NCBI GenBank assembly: GCA_031555145.1
Contig: JAVBUR010000072.1
Span: forward strand, 1 to 64,000
DNA: 64,000 nt
Direction: 5' to 3'
Origin: JAJDIA01 sp031555145
GTDB lineage: Bacteria > Bacteroidota > Bacteroidia > Bacteroidales > Tannerellaceae
A program made the translations under genes and the position numbers. The notes under the pieces were generated by a model. The model did not search any database and was not told where the DNA came from. It worked only from the letters and a program-made list of their open reading frames with translations. This document shows, piece by piece, positions 27,757 through 36,291 of the stretch. The stretch's first letter is position 1; each line of letters opens with the position of its first letter.

Positions 27757-27787
27757 CAAATATAACTGAAAGAAACAGAAATACAAA
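27757..27787 (-). promoter_or_regulatory. consensus Bacteroidetes promoter of the ECF sigma gene
   Basis: On the minus strand TTTG (plus 27,784-27,787) and TATATTTG (plus 27,757-27,764) are separated by 19 bases, exactly the TTTG-N19-TAnnTTTG of housekeeping promoters in this phylum. The start codon is 16 bases downstream of the -7 element, so the leader is very short. Confidence 0.7.
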
Positions 27788-27929
27788 ATTTGTAAATAAA
27801 ATCAGCCGATAAACACAAATACCCACCTTCGCAGGTAGGATACCCATTCCTATCCGCCTAAAAAAGGACTGCCAGTGCATAAATAAGGCAAAAAGTCCGT
27901 TTTATACTTCAGAAAACAGCGAATATCCG

Positions 27930-27937
27930 TATATTTG
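27930..27937 (+). promoter_or_regulatory. -7 element ahead of dinB
   Basis: TATATTTG on the plus strand, about 130 bases before the dinB start. The gap 27,741-28,064 otherwise contains an acetyltransferase-tail scrap and the conserved leader peptide shared with the copy at 8 kb. Confidence 0.4.
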
Positions 27938-27949
27938 TGAGATTAAGCC

Positions 27950-28052
27950 AATGAGCAGATTACCTATTAGAAAGATTGATTCAATACGCTGATGAACAAC
28001 AGCTACGGCATATACCCATCAACGACATTATCCCAGTACATAAAGCATCAAA
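27950..28052 (+). pseudogene. scrap of acetyltransferase tail and conserved peptide before dinB
   Basis: The bases TATTAGAAAGATTGATTCAA here match TATCAGAAAGCCTGACTCAA at the end of the intact acetyltransferase (7.91 kb), including its stop. The following frame encodes LMNNSYGIYPSTTLSQYIK, matching the 7.93-8.0 kb peptide. Upstream of about 27,950 the similarity is lost. So this locus once had an acetyltransferase gene too. Confidence 0.55.
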
Positions 28053-28064
28053 AACAAACAGGAG

Positions 28065-28553
28065 ATGGAAACATTTGAAGCAAACAATCGTGTATTAGTA
28101 CAGTTGATCGAAGCATGGGAACCACGGCTGCTGGCCTTGCCGGAAGAAGTGATCGCCAACCGACGTAACCGGCAGAACCGGACGATTAAACAAATCGTAG
28201 GCCACATGGTCGACTCGGCCTCTAACAATACCCATCGCATCATCCACCTGCAATATCAAAACAATCCGTTGATCTTTCCCGATTACGCAAACTTGGGGAA
28301 TAACGACCGTTGGATCGCTATTCAGGATTACCAAACAGAGAACTGGGCAGACTTGGTTCAACTCTGGAAATATGCCAACCTCCATATCATCCACATCATC
28401 CGTCGCGTAAACCCGGACAAACTGGACAACGAATGGATCTCTGCCTTAGGCGACAACGTATCCCTCAACGCCATGATCACAGATTACCTCCGCCACTTCG
28501 AACTGCACTTGAAGGAGATAGAAGAACTAATCAGCCATTTACAATCTCTGTAA
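28065..28553 (+). CDS. DinB-family metal-dependent protein
   Basis: 162 residues of the DinB/YfiT four-helix bundle fold. The presumed metal ligands are His47 (IVGHMVDSASNN), His144 and His148 (YLRHFELHL). This fold serves in small-thiol-dependent transferases and damage-inducible proteins; the actual reaction is unknown here. RBS AGGAG precedes ATG closely. It is the intact member of three related sequences in this window; the other two (8.1 and 9.6 kb) carry deletions. Confidence 0.88.
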   Translation: METFEANNRVLVQLIEAWEPRLLALPEEVIANRRNRQNRTIKQIVGHMVDSASNNTHRIIHLQYQNNPLIFPDYANLGNNDRWIAIQDYQTENWADLVQLWKYANLHIIHIIRRVNPDKLDNEWISALGDNVSLNAMITDYLRHFELHLKEIEELISHLQSL

Positions 28554-28656
28554 AGCCTGACCAATCCTCGACTTTAAAAGCGCTGATATCTCTGACTGAT
28601 TTTTTGAACCAGTCTATCTTACGCAAAGCGTCGATCGCTTGGTAAAGATTACTTAT
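28531..28656 (-). pseudogene. 3' remnant of a second vapD copy
   Basis: The minus strand encodes ISNLYQAIDALRKIDWFKKS, then VRDISAFKVEDWSGFTEIV and NG before a stop, almost identical to the last 41 residues of the intact VapD at 8.3-8.5 kb. The first half is missing: upstream is the next gene's 3' end. Its tail overlaps the end of dinB by 23 bases, as in the other copy (11 bases). Confidence 0.85.
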
Positions 28657-28689
28657 CGAACAAAATAACAGCTATAGATAAGAACTACT

Positions 28690-30453
28690 TCACTTCGCTA
28701 TATCTGCAGCAATCAACCGATAGCCTTTTGCATTGGGATGAAGGCCATCGGAGAAACAAGACTCGTCGATCTTGCCTGTTGAAATGAGTAACTTACGGCC
28801 GGGGTCCGTAAACAAGCAGCCATTATCGACAGCTATTTGCCGGATACGTAGATTCAGTGCTTCTATCCGCGCTTCACCATCGCGTCGTGGCAGTAGACCT
28901 ACAAACTTGATTGTGGCATTGGGCTGCCTCAACCGGATGGCAGAAAGGAGGAAGCGGAAGCCGGCGATGATATCGTCGTCGGTATCGGTAACGGTGTTAT
29001 TGGTTCCGATGGTTAGGGTAATCTGTTGAATGGAAGGGCTATCGATCTCCCCATGATACACCCGCCACAGTGCATTCTCGATACGGTCCCAGCCATACCC
29101 CAGGTTATGATAACCGGCGGGAGCCATGAACTGATCCCAACTATCGGCACCACTCTTACGGGGTCCGTCAGGTTTACCGCCCCAGAAGTGGGTAATGGAG
29201 TTACCTATAACAACAGCATGAGGAGGCTGGTTACTGTTCAGTGCAAGCACTGCCTCATGTCGTTTCCTCCACTCATAGTTACCCGGCTCACGCCGTTGTG
29301 TCACGGGAATCGTGGTGGAAAGGATTCCTTTCGGCTCTTTCAATATTTTCCGTATCTCATGCTCCACAACCAAGGCTTGCTGCTGCATACCAAAATCGGA
29401 CAGGTGAATATAATCTACCCAGCCATCCAAAGGGATGTCGAGCATTTCACGCGACAGATAGTAGAGGTCTTTAACTCCAGCTGCCGTCAGCGTTTCGTAT
29501 GCCCGCCGGGAAGCCCGATTTTGACGGGTAGCCACTTCACTATTAAATGTATTCACCTTCGCGTTCGCATGACCAATATGCTCAATCAGCAAGATCGGCG
29601 CCGGACGCTTCACACGCAATAGCCGGACGGCATCCATAAGGAGTTGATAGACCTCTTCCTCGCTTCTCGAACCCATATTGGGCAGGCAATCGATCATATA
29701 AAGTCGTGCATCAATCTCTGCCATTAGATCCAAAACAGGCTTTTCCAGCCGCCCGTTTCCCGAGAAACCAAGGTTGATCAGCGGATGATCTACCGCCCGT
29801 TGCACAATCGTCCCCCATGCCATCGCAGGCCGGGAAGCGCAAGCCCCCTGTGCAATCGATGTCCCATAAAGCACAATAGGCCTCTCCTGCCCCACCGGGA
29901 TAAACTGGAAAGAAGTCGAATCAGGCACCCCTATTTCTAACCACTCTACGTGATTATAGAGAGGCAAATAAAGCCTGTATTCATACCCTAATTTATGATA
30001 CCTATCCCCGGGTATATGTTCATACTGATAGGAAACGGTATCCCCAAACGCATATTTCCCAAAATTAAAGTGCCATGCGCCATCACTATCTATACTATAC
30101 AGATCAATTCCTGAGACTCCCGTAGCTGGCATGTGCGGCATCTGAAGCGAACCACTCACCTTATAGCGCACCGTAATCTCTGACGCATTACTATAGAAAT
30201 GAACCGCTAACCCGGCCGAATGACGCGACAAGTTCCACACATCCGGTCGAACAACAGCTTTCGCCCTCTCCGGAAAACGATTATACGCCATTCCGGCCTC
30301 ATCGCCCCATCCCTGGTTCTGAACAACCGGAAACCCAGCCTTCAACGGATCATGCCACTTATACTGTGCTCCAACCGGAAAGCAGCAAAGAGTAAAAACA
30401 AAAAACAAAACCAAGGAAATCCTTGCAGAACGGAATAAGGTATGTGTATTCAT
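28690..30453 (-). CDS. secreted protein with two SGNH/GDSL esterase modules
   Basis: 587 residues with signal peptide (about 1-29). An N-terminal beta domain contains the GxDLY hallmark (GVSGIDLYSID, near 115) that precedes many Bacteroidetes GDSL esterases. The first SGNH module has LYGTSIAQGACASRP (Ser near 195), GFSGNGR and YIHLSDFGM near 351. The second has VIGNSITHFWGG near 416, TIGTNNT and DGLHPNAKGY near 571. Two active sites suggest deacylation of two positions or two substrates. A -7 element TATCTTTG lies at 30,480-30,487, so it has its own promoter; it may serve the nearby glycan locus. Confidence 0.88.
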   Translation of the reverse strand: MNTHTLFRSARISLVLFFVFTLCCFPVGAQYKWHDPLKAGFPVVQNQGWGDEAGMAYNRFPERAKAVVRPDVWNLSRHSAGLAVHFYSNASEITVRYKVSGSLQMPHMPATGVSGIDLYSIDSDGAWHFNFGKYAFGDTVSYQYEHIPGDRYHKLGYEYRLYLPLYNHVEWLEIGVPDSTSFQFIPVGQERPIVLYGTSIAQGACASRPAMAWGTIVQRAVDHPLINLGFSGNGRLEKPVLDLMAEIDARLYMIDCLPNMGSRSEEEVYQLLMDAVRLLRVKRPAPILLIEHIGHANAKVNTFNSEVATRQNRASRRAYETLTAAGVKDLYYLSREMLDIPLDGWVDYIHLSDFGMQQQALVVEHEIRKILKEPKGILSTTIPVTQRREPGNYEWRKRHEAVLALNSNQPPHAVVIGNSITHFWGGKPDGPRKSGADSWDQFMAPAGYHNLGYGWDRIENALWRVYHGEIDSPSIQQITLTIGTNNTVTDTDDDIIAGFRFLLSAIRLRQPNATIKFVGLLPRRDGEARIEALNLRIRQIAVDNGCLFTDPGRKLLISTGKIDESCFSDGLHPNAKGYRLIAADIAK

Positions 30454-30479
30454 ATGGTATTATTTACTGATTATCCCCA

Positions 30480-30487
30480 CAAAGATA
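30480..30487 (-). promoter_or_regulatory. -7 element ahead of the double SGNH gene
   Basis: Minus-strand TATCTTTG, 26 bases before the start codon, in the 54-base gap after the deacetylase gene. Confidence 0.45.
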
Positions 30488-30507
30488 AAATAATTACGTC
30501 ATCTTGA

Positions 30508-31461
30508 TTATAATATCCTCAATACAACTTCTCCTGCCCCCGGCACAAAATCAACAAGCACTTTATCCTCTACATAGTTAACAGGGAGTGTCTTGCCATC
30601 CTGTACAGCCTCCATACGACAGCCTTCGCTTTGAGCGATCACCATCGTCAGCGGATCATTAAACAGTTCTCTATCCAGTGTGAGGGTATTACGGACAATG
30701 GCAGTATTCCCCTGCCGGTCCATATCCAGTACTACATTCTCTCGCTCAGCCGTATAAGCAGAGATCTCCTTGAATGTACCCACCCAGATATCCCCTTCGC
30801 GTTGCTTTACATAATCAAAGTGATCACTCAATATAACCGGAGAAGTAAAGGCATCATATCCGTGCGTGATTCCGTGTATCATGGCTATGCCCCATTCATG
30901 TCCGGCAAACAGGCCATCTACCCATGCGGTCAGATTCTCGGGTGTCGAGTTCGTCCCCAGAGCCGTTTGTGATAGACGCATCCCTATGCGTCCCTTTCCG
31001 GCAATCCCGATTACTTCTTCGTTTACCGCATTGAAGGGAAAGCAGAACGTAGTGGGCCATACCCCCATTCGTTCAAACATCAGGCTATCCGCCCCGGCAA
31101 TTTCTTGATATACCTCTTCCTGACTGAGTTCTGTCAGGTTTTTATGACGCATGGAATGGTTAGACATTTCATGTCCATTCACTGCCATTTCCTTGAGTTC
31201 TTCCCATGTAGGAGTCCACCCGTCATTCCGCTCCACATACCCGGGAACCACCCAGAACGTACCCTTAAAGCCATGTTTGTCCATCATGGGGGCAACGAGC
31301 GTATAGTGCTCCTTCATCCCATCGTCAAACGTATAGCTGATCGCACAGGCTTTATCGTCTTTATAATTCGCAATAGAAACTTCCCATTGTGCAGTTGACG
31401 GTTTACAGGAAATATTGGCAACTAAAAATAAAGTAAGAAATAATCGGATAATGTGGTTCAT
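30508..31461 (-). CDS. polysaccharide deacetylase (NodB-fold) lipoprotein
   Basis: 317 residues; lipoprotein signal with Cys19 (LVANISCKPS). The NodB fold of carbohydrate esterase family 4 is seen in SYTFDDGMKEHYTL (metal-binding Asp pair at 46-47), the His pair in GHEMSNHSMRHK near 100, and the HG motif (IMHGITHGYD). A C-terminal beta domain of about 80 residues follows. It removes N- or O-acetyl groups from a cell-envelope or diet glycan. Its start overlaps the stop of acpH by 4 bases. Confidence 0.88.
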   Translation of the reverse strand: MNHIIRLFLTLFLVANISCKPSTAQWEVSIANYKDDKACAISYTFDDGMKEHYTLVAPMMDKHGFKGTFWVVPGYVERNDGWTPTWEELKEMAVNGHEMSNHSMRHKNLTELSQEEVYQEIAGADSLMFERMGVWPTTFCFPFNAVNEEVIGIAGKGRIGMRLSQTALGTNSTPENLTAWVDGLFAGHEWGIAMIHGITHGYDAFTSPVILSDHFDYVKQREGDIWVGTFKEISAYTAERENVVLDMDRQGNTAIVRNTLTLDRELFNDPLTMVIAQSEGCRMEAVQDGKTLPVNYVEDKVLVDFVPGAGEVVLRIL

Positions 31462-32036
31462 AATTCTATCTGTTTAATTTTTGTTTGTAGTTCGTTGAAA
31501 AAGGGATTGAACATCTCCCGTAGTTCTTCTTCATGTTCCGAAAGATAGCTGATCGCATCCTCTACGGATATCTGTATCCGGTCATATCGCACCATAATCT
31601 CAAGTGACCCGCGGATTCCTTCTGTTGTGGCATACTTACCCAGCCGGTCCGTCCCGATAAAATACCACATAAACCGCCTGATACGATCAGGCAAATACCG
31701 ATACTTTCTAATCATGGTAAAGTAAAAACCCCAGGCAAAGCGTTTCAACGATATGTCTGAGAATTCCCCAAAGCGTGAAGCCAGCAGATAGTCAAAATAA
31801 ATATCCAGCAGCACTGCCGAATAGCGTCCGAAATACGGCCTCATCCCCTGAACAGCCTCTTTCACTGCCGGGTGATTGTCAGTATAATCGTCAATTGCCC
31901 TGTGGAGCCTCACCCCACGCGCTATTCCGTGCGGATAACTCTTATACCCGTTCCCCTTCACGGCATCGCCGATAAAGTTGCCAAGCTGCACCTCCTTGTC
32001 AGCCCCCGAAAGAAAAATATGTGCGAGGTAATTCAT
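31458..32036 (-). CDS. acpH: acyl carrier protein phosphodiesterase
   Basis: 192 residues matching the AcpH/DUF479 family: MNYLAHIFLSGADKEVQLGN with DAVKG, the metal-binding LHRAIDDYTDNHP and the DIYFDYLLAS segment. The enzyme removes the phosphopantetheine arm from ACP in the cytoplasm. It lies 4 bases after corA and overlaps the deacetylase gene, an operon with no evident common pathway. Confidence 0.9.
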   Translation of the reverse strand: MNYLAHIFLSGADKEVQLGNFIGDAVKGNGYKSYPHGIARGVRLHRAIDDYTDNHPAVKEAVQGMRPYFGRYSAVLLDIYFDYLLASRFGEFSDISLKRFAWGFYFTMIRKYRYLPDRIRRFMWYFIGTDRLGKYATTEGIRGSLEIMVRYDRIQISVEDAISYLSEHEEELREMFNPFFNELQTKIKQIEL

Positions 32037-32040
32037 ACCC

Positions 32041-32997
32041 TTACTTCAGCCACTTCTTCCGCTTGAAATACACATAAGGCAAAATCACACTCACCACCAT
32101 CGCCAGAATAGCAACAGGATATCCAAATACCCACTTAAGTTCCGGCATCACCTCAAAGTTCATACCGTAAACCCCAGCAATAAGCGTCGGCAAGGCAATA
32201 CACATCGTGATCACAGTCAGTATCTTGAATATATGGTTCTGCTCCAGATCGATCTTATTATTCATATTGTCTTTCAGGTCATCTAGCCGTTCAAAATTAA
32301 ACTGAATATAATCCGACACCACTGCCAAGTCAGCCAGTTCCGTATTCACACTTTCGCTGATGATCCCCTCTTTACCAAAATTACTCTTCCTCAGCAGGCT
32401 ATAAATCCGCATCGACTCATTAAGAGACTCCTTCACAAGCAAATTATTAAAACTATAACGTGTAAGCACATCCATATCTTCTGCCGAAAAACTCTTTTCA
32501 ACCAGCACCTTTCCCGCCAACATCTTAATTTTCCTTGCCAACAACTCCGTAATATCCGCATAGTAATCCGATATAAACTCAATATATAACTTAAATGCAT
32601 TATGCAAGTCCGTTTGTAACTGCGGCATCAACAACTTATGCGGATATGTCTCGTTGAGAAACTTATCAAAATCGGAACTCTGGAAGAAGAATAATCTTCC
32701 CGCAGCAATAATGATAAACACCGGCTGCTCCACCAAATGCTTCTCCTTGTTGTAATAAGGAATCGAAAAGTGAAAAGACACCTGCTTCTCATCCTCCAGA
32801 AAATGAGAACTGATCTCAATATCCTCATAGTGAGCCATAATCGAGAAATCAATCCCAAACCTCTCCTTCACCCAGTCAAGATCAGTCTGCGTGTAATCAT
32901 TAAACTGTATAACCAGAAAATCCAACAGTTCATCATCTATCTCATCCACATGCTGAAACCGCTGTATCCCGTCATTCTTTCGTAATAAGTCTATCAT
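32041..32997 (-). CDS. corA: CorA-type magnesium/divalent cation channel
   Basis: 318 residues: a long cytoplasmic N-terminal domain, the coiled stalk (LEQNHIFKILTVITMCIALP as TM1), the selectivity motif YGMNFEVMPEL near residue 277, and TM2, followed by the basic tail FKRKKWLK. The GMN signature and length identify the 2-TM CorA family. It is the first gene of corA-acpH-deacetylase. A -7 element TATCTTTG at 33,050-33,057 (minus strand) lies 53 bases before the start. Confidence 0.94.
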   Translation of the reverse strand: MIDLLRKNDGIQRFQHVDEIDDELLDFLVIQFNDYTQTDLDWVKERFGIDFSIMAHYEDIEISSHFLEDEKQVSFHFSIPYYNKEKHLVEQPVFIIIAAGRLFFFQSSDFDKFLNETYPHKLLMPQLQTDLHNAFKLYIEFISDYYADITELLARKIKMLAGKVLVEKSFSAEDMDVLTRYSFNNLLVKESLNESMRIYSLLRKSNFGKEGIISESVNTELADLAVVSDYIQFNFERLDDLKDNMNNKIDLEQNHIFKILTVITMCIALPTLIAGVYGMNFEVMPELKWVFGYPVAILAMVVSVILPYVYFKRKKWLK

Positions 32998-33104
32998 GAT
33001 CTATATCTCTTACTTAAAAACAGCTTTATACTCCTTTTCTTTTCGCTGTCAAAGATAGAGAATTAATATCAAAATCATTCTGAATGAAGCCTATGACCGG
33101 GTAT

Positions 33105-33464
33105 TTAGAATGACTCCCTCTCCGGCAGGAAATCAGCCCGGTAGGGACTGAACACATCAATAAGCACCCCCGGTTCCATGCAGAGCACCCCATGGGACAG
33201 GCCGGATTCGACAAAGAAACCATCCCCTGTTTGTAACAAGATACACATATCGCCGATGGTAACTTCAAACTTCCCGGAAGCCACATACGAATCCTGTATA
33301 TGTGGATGTGTATGAACTGCCCCAATAGCCCCGGTCTTTAGAAACTCTACCTTTACCATCATCATTTGTTCGTTCCAGCCCATGATCTGGCGTCGTACCT
33401 GATCGCCAACAAGTTCCCATGTCAACTCCTCTTGATGAATGAAACTATTCGTATGATCTTCCAT
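33105..33464 (-). CDS. single-domain cupin, KdgF-like
   Basis: 119 residues with the two cupin motifs: GAVHTHPHIQDSYVASGKFE (the His cluster and a Gln for metal binding) and GDGFFVESGLSHGVLCMEPG. It resembles KdgF, which opens the 4,5-unsaturated uronate produced by polysaccharide lyases, but small cupins share this fold widely and no lyase is in the window, so the function is not settled. A -7 element TACATTTG lies at 33,503-33,510. Confidence 0.75.
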   Translation of the reverse strand: MEDHTNSFIHQEELTWELVGDQVRRQIMGWNEQMMMVKVEFLKTGAIGAVHTHPHIQDSYVASGKFEVTIGDMCILLQTGDGFFVESGLSHGVLCMEPGVLIDVFSPYRADFLPERESF

Positions 33465-33654
33465 AACTTATTACACTTCTATAGTTGATTATTTTTGAGA
33501 GGCAAATGTACATATTTTCAAGATACACGGCACAATCATCTCTCCCCTTTCACAGTGTCTGCAGCAGCGAGAAACAGGCCGTCGACCGCTCGCCACCGTT
33601 CTGCACCACGACCCAGCCCGTCCGAAGGTGTGCTTGCGATTCCCCTCTTTCTTT
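33465..33654. other. intergenic region with a GC-rich patch
   Basis: 190 bases between the cupin gene start and the ada stop. It holds the cupin promoter (33,503-33,510) and a GC-rich patch at about 33,555-33,625 that reads open in more than one frame but shows no recognisable protein. It may be a gene scrap; I see nothing else. Confidence 0.4.
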
Positions 33655-34707
33655 TTAAAATAATGTTTGTTCCCGACGCCCTTGTTCTAATTCCAACAAC
33701 TTCTTCTTGCGCCAGATGCCTCCACCGTAACCGGTGAGGGTGCCGTCGGCTCCGATTACCCGGTGACAGGGGAGGAGGATGGAGATTTTGTTCTTTCCGT
33801 TGGCGTTGGCTACGGCACGGACGGCGGAGGGCATGCCCAGCAACTCGGACTGCCGGGCGTAGGTGGTGGTGCGGCCGTAGGGTATCTGCAACAGACCCAG
33901 CCAGACTTTCTTCTGGAAGTCTGTGCCTACGAGATCGAGCGGGATGTCGAATTCGCGGCGTTCGCCTTTGAAGTATTCCGCGAGCTGTGTGCGCAGCAGG
34001 TCGAAATAAGGGCTGTCGCCTTGTACAAGGGGGGCTTTTAGGGTGGTTTCGAGCTGCTTTAGTTCGAGGTCGATCAGTTTGTAATCGTCGAACTCAAACA
34101 TACAGATGCCTTTGTCGGTGGCACCGGCGATCATGGTACCGAGTTCTGTTTCGATGCGGGTCATGGTGACGATCTTCCGGTCTTTGCTCTTTTGGGGGGA
34201 GGAGCCGATAATCTGTTTGAAGGTGCTGTTAAAGCCGCTCAGGGAATCATAACCGGAGTCGAAGGCGACATCCGTCACGCTATCTCCCGACTGGTAACGT
34301 TGAAAGGCGTTATTGATCCGGTGCATCCGTTGATAGGCGTGGAAGGTTACCTTGTAGTTCTTCAGGAACCAGCGGCGAACCTGGTTAGGTTCCAGTCCCA
34401 TCCCGCTGAGGTCGGCGTCCTTGAGTTTCATCTTCGGATGCTCTTCCATATACGTTAGCAGGCGGCTGATGGGTTCGGGGGGATTTCCGACCTTTTCCAA
34501 CGGCTTACAGACCTTGCAGGGACGGTAACCGTTCTGCATCGCTTCCTGTGCCGTGGGGAAAAACTCGATATTCTCCAGCTTGGGTTTCGCCGGACAGGTA
34601 GGCCGACAAAAGATGCCGGTGGTCTTCACTCCCACCACAAATACGCCTTCAAAAGAAGGGTCACGCTCGATAAACGCTTTGTAAAACAGGTCTCTGTCTG
34701 CTTCCAT
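33655..34707 (-). CDS. ada: Ada: bifunctional DNA-repair alkyltransferase and transcription activator
   Basis: 350 residues. The N-terminal domain holds the zinc-binding cysteines Cys34, Cys38 (GIFCRPTCPAKP), Cys64 and Cys67 (YRPCKVCKPL); Cys34 would accept methyl groups from phosphotriesters. An AraC-type helix-turn-helix follows (DVAFDSGYDSLSGFNSTFKQ). The C-terminal domain is an O6-methylguanine methyltransferase with PCHRVIG near 312. Methylation turns Ada into an activator of its own operon, alkA-monooxygenase-ada. Preceding gene ends 4 bases before. Confidence 0.95.
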   Translation of the reverse strand: MEADRDLFYKAFIERDPSFEGVFVVGVKTTGIFCRPTCPAKPKLENIEFFPTAQEAMQNGYRPCKVCKPLEKVGNPPEPISRLLTYMEEHPKMKLKDADLSGMGLEPNQVRRWFLKNYKVTFHAYQRMHRINNAFQRYQSGDSVTDVAFDSGYDSLSGFNSTFKQIIGSSPQKSKDRKIVTMTRIETELGTMIAGATDKGICMFEFDDYKLIDLELKQLETTLKAPLVQGDSPYFDLLRTQLAEYFKGERREFDIPLDLVGTDFQKKVWLGLLQIPYGRTTTYARQSELLGMPSAVRAVANANGKNKISILLPCHRVIGADGTLTGYGGGIWRKKKLLELEQGRREQTLF

Positions 34708-34711
34708 TTCT

Positions 34712-35086
34712 TTATGTTCGTTTTAAATGATCAGTTGAATCTAGCGGCGCTTGTGTCCTTTCCGTTTCCGTATATTCCCGGATGACTGAAGCCACGGTAA
34801 TATGATATTTTTCAAACAAGGATGTATGGCCTGCCTGCTGGCTTTCCCGATGGGTAATCTGGTTACGCCATTTGGCTGCCGCTTCTTCATTTTCCCATAC
34901 AGACAAACTGAGCAGTTTACCTTCTTCCTGTAAACTGGTGAATCGTTCTACACTGACAAATCCTTCCATTCCCGACAATACGGACTTCAGATTGGCCGCA
35001 TGGGACAGATAGGTATCCATACCTTCTTTCTTGGGGCTCACTTCAAAGAGGACAACTACCCTGGGTGTAACTGTATGACTATTCAT
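34712..35086 (-). CDS. ABM-domain (antibiotic biosynthesis monooxygenase-like) protein
   Basis: 124 residues with the ferredoxin-like ABM fold: VVVLFEVSPKKEGMDTYLSH, GMEGFVSVERF, LSLSVWENEEAAAKWRN, then FEKYHITVASVIREY. Such proteins degrade small aromatic or haem-like compounds or act as dimeric scavengers. It overlaps alkA by 4 bases and precedes ada by 4, so it is a fixed part of the alkylation-repair operon. A role in detoxifying the alkylating agent is a guess. Confidence 0.8.
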   Translation of the reverse strand: MNSHTVTPRVVVLFEVSPKKEGMDTYLSHAANLKSVLSGMEGFVSVERFTSLQEEGKLLSLSVWENEEAAAKWRNQITHRESQQAGHTSLFEKYHITVASVIREYTETERTQAPLDSTDHLKRT

Positions 35087-35760
35087 TGTTTGATATCTTT
35101 TTTAGAAGCATTCTTTTTCTTCTGCAGGGGAGCAAAGTCTTGCAGACCGTCCACCTTGCCGCCTGCGACAGCCCATAGATAGAGGCTGGCGACTGAGGCA
35201 TAGGGGGCATAGCGTTTCCGGTATTTCGCGAAGCGTTCTTTGTCGATTTCGCGGTGCCGATAGACCATCCGTAATCCCCGCAGTATAGCCAGATCACCAT
35301 AGCTGAGGATATTGGGGCGTTGCATGGAGAAGAGCATCAACATCTCTGCCGTCCACACCCCGATGCCGTCCAAGCCGGACAGCCGGGCGCATACTTCCTC
35401 GTCAGACAGCGCATGCAGCGAAGTCAGATCGAACTCACCGGTGATGATCTTTCGGGCGGCCGATTTGATATACGCTGCTTTCTTGAATGTGATACCGAAT
35501 TGTTGCAACCGCTCCACGGTCAGGGCGTCGATCGCAGCGGGAGTGACATCGCTCAACTCGTTTTGTATACGTTCCCAGATGGTTTGATGTGCTTTGGTGG
35601 ATATCTGCTGCCCGATAATGGCATTCACCAAGGCTGCAAAAAGGTCAGGAATCACCGCCCGTTCGATTAAGCCAACCTGGTCGATGACCGCTGCCATCCG
35701 CTTATCTACCTTTTTCAGGTATTCAATTTCTTTCTCTCCGTATTGAAAACAAACTGCCAT
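35083..35760 (-). CDS. alkA: DNA-3-methyladenine glycosylase, AlkA/HhH-GPD family
   Basis: 225 residues. It has the HhH-GPD fold: NAIIGQQISTKAHQTIWERI, the helix-hairpin-helix LDGIGVWTAEML near 130, and the catalytic Asp in SYGDLAILRGLRM near 155. It removes alkylated bases, starting base excision repair. It lacks the N-terminal TATA-like domain of E. coli AlkA, as many short bacterial members do. First gene of the operon, with a -7 element TATCTTTG at 35,801-35,808. Confidence 0.9.
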   Translation of the reverse strand: MAVCFQYGEKEIEYLKKVDKRMAAVIDQVGLIERAVIPDLFAALVNAIIGQQISTKAHQTIWERIQNELSDVTPAAIDALTVERLQQFGITFKKAAYIKSAARKIITGEFDLTSLHALSDEEVCARLSGLDGIGVWTAEMLMLFSMQRPNILSYGDLAILRGLRMVYRHREIDKERFAKYRKRYAPYASVASLYLWAVAGGKVDGLQDFAPLQKKKNASKKDIKQ

Positions 35761-35800
35761 ACACTCGTTTCATTAGCCGTTCAACTCCTTATTCTTTTCG

Positions 35801-35808
35801 CAAAGATA
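35801..35808 (-). promoter_or_regulatory. -7 element of the alkA-ABM-ada operon
   Basis: Minus-strand TATCTTTG 40 bases before the alkA start. The bases around it are AT-rich; I could not recognise an Ada box of the E. coli type. Confidence 0.5.
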
Positions 35809-35911
35809 ACAGACCTTCCTGCCTCTTGCAACCGAAAAATTGACATCCTCCTTTTTTATCTCACTTTATTCCTAATTGTCCTGCTATACTATTCTTCGGA
35901 AAGCAAACATA

Positions 35912-36253
35912 TCAATCAAAACCAAGCTCTGCCATCGGATCCCAAAATACGGTTGTCCAGTTTTTGATGCGGTGATTCTCGACCGTTACTCCTTCTGAGG
36001 CCAACAGTTCCTGCATCATTGTCGGCGTCTCGAACGCCTCTCTGCCGGATAATACACCCTGGCTATTTACCACCCGGTGGGCCGGCACACCCTTCTCGCT
36101 ACAGCCGGCCAATGTCCGACCCACCATGCGCGACAGGGTAGGATAGCCGATCGCATGTGCAATCGCCCCGTAGCTTGTCGCTCTTCCGTGTGGTATCAGG
36201 CAGACCATCTCAAACACAAGCTGTTTAAACTCCGCTGCTTCCAATGCACCCAT
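35912..36253 (-). CDS. alkyltransferase-like protein (ATL)
   Basis: 113 residues from the chosen start MGALEAAEF. It is a MGMT-fold protein, but the catalytic motif PCHR is PAHRVV (Ala58), so it cannot transfer alkyl groups. ATL proteins bind O6-alkylguanine and hand it to nucleotide excision repair. YGAIAHAIGYPTLSRMVGRT and the arginine finger region are conserved. A longer frame begins with GTG at 36,292, but that codon lies inside the -7 element TACTTTTG, so it cannot be translated from this promoter. It adds a second line of alkylation repair next to the ada operon. Confidence 0.88.
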   Translation of the reverse strand: MGALEAAEFKQLVFEMVCLIPHGRATSYGAIAHAIGYPTLSRMVGRTLAGCSEKGVPAHRVVNSQGVLSGREAFETPTMMQELLASEGVTVENHRIKNWTTVFWDPMAELGFD

Positions 36254-36291
36254 TTCTTTATTATTGCCTTTGATGAATATTGATAGATGCA

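Noticed and set aside
33560..33625. possible small gene or gene remnant in the GC-rich patch between cupin and ada
   Set aside because: Open in more than one frame for a short span, but with no start signal and no recognisable similarity.
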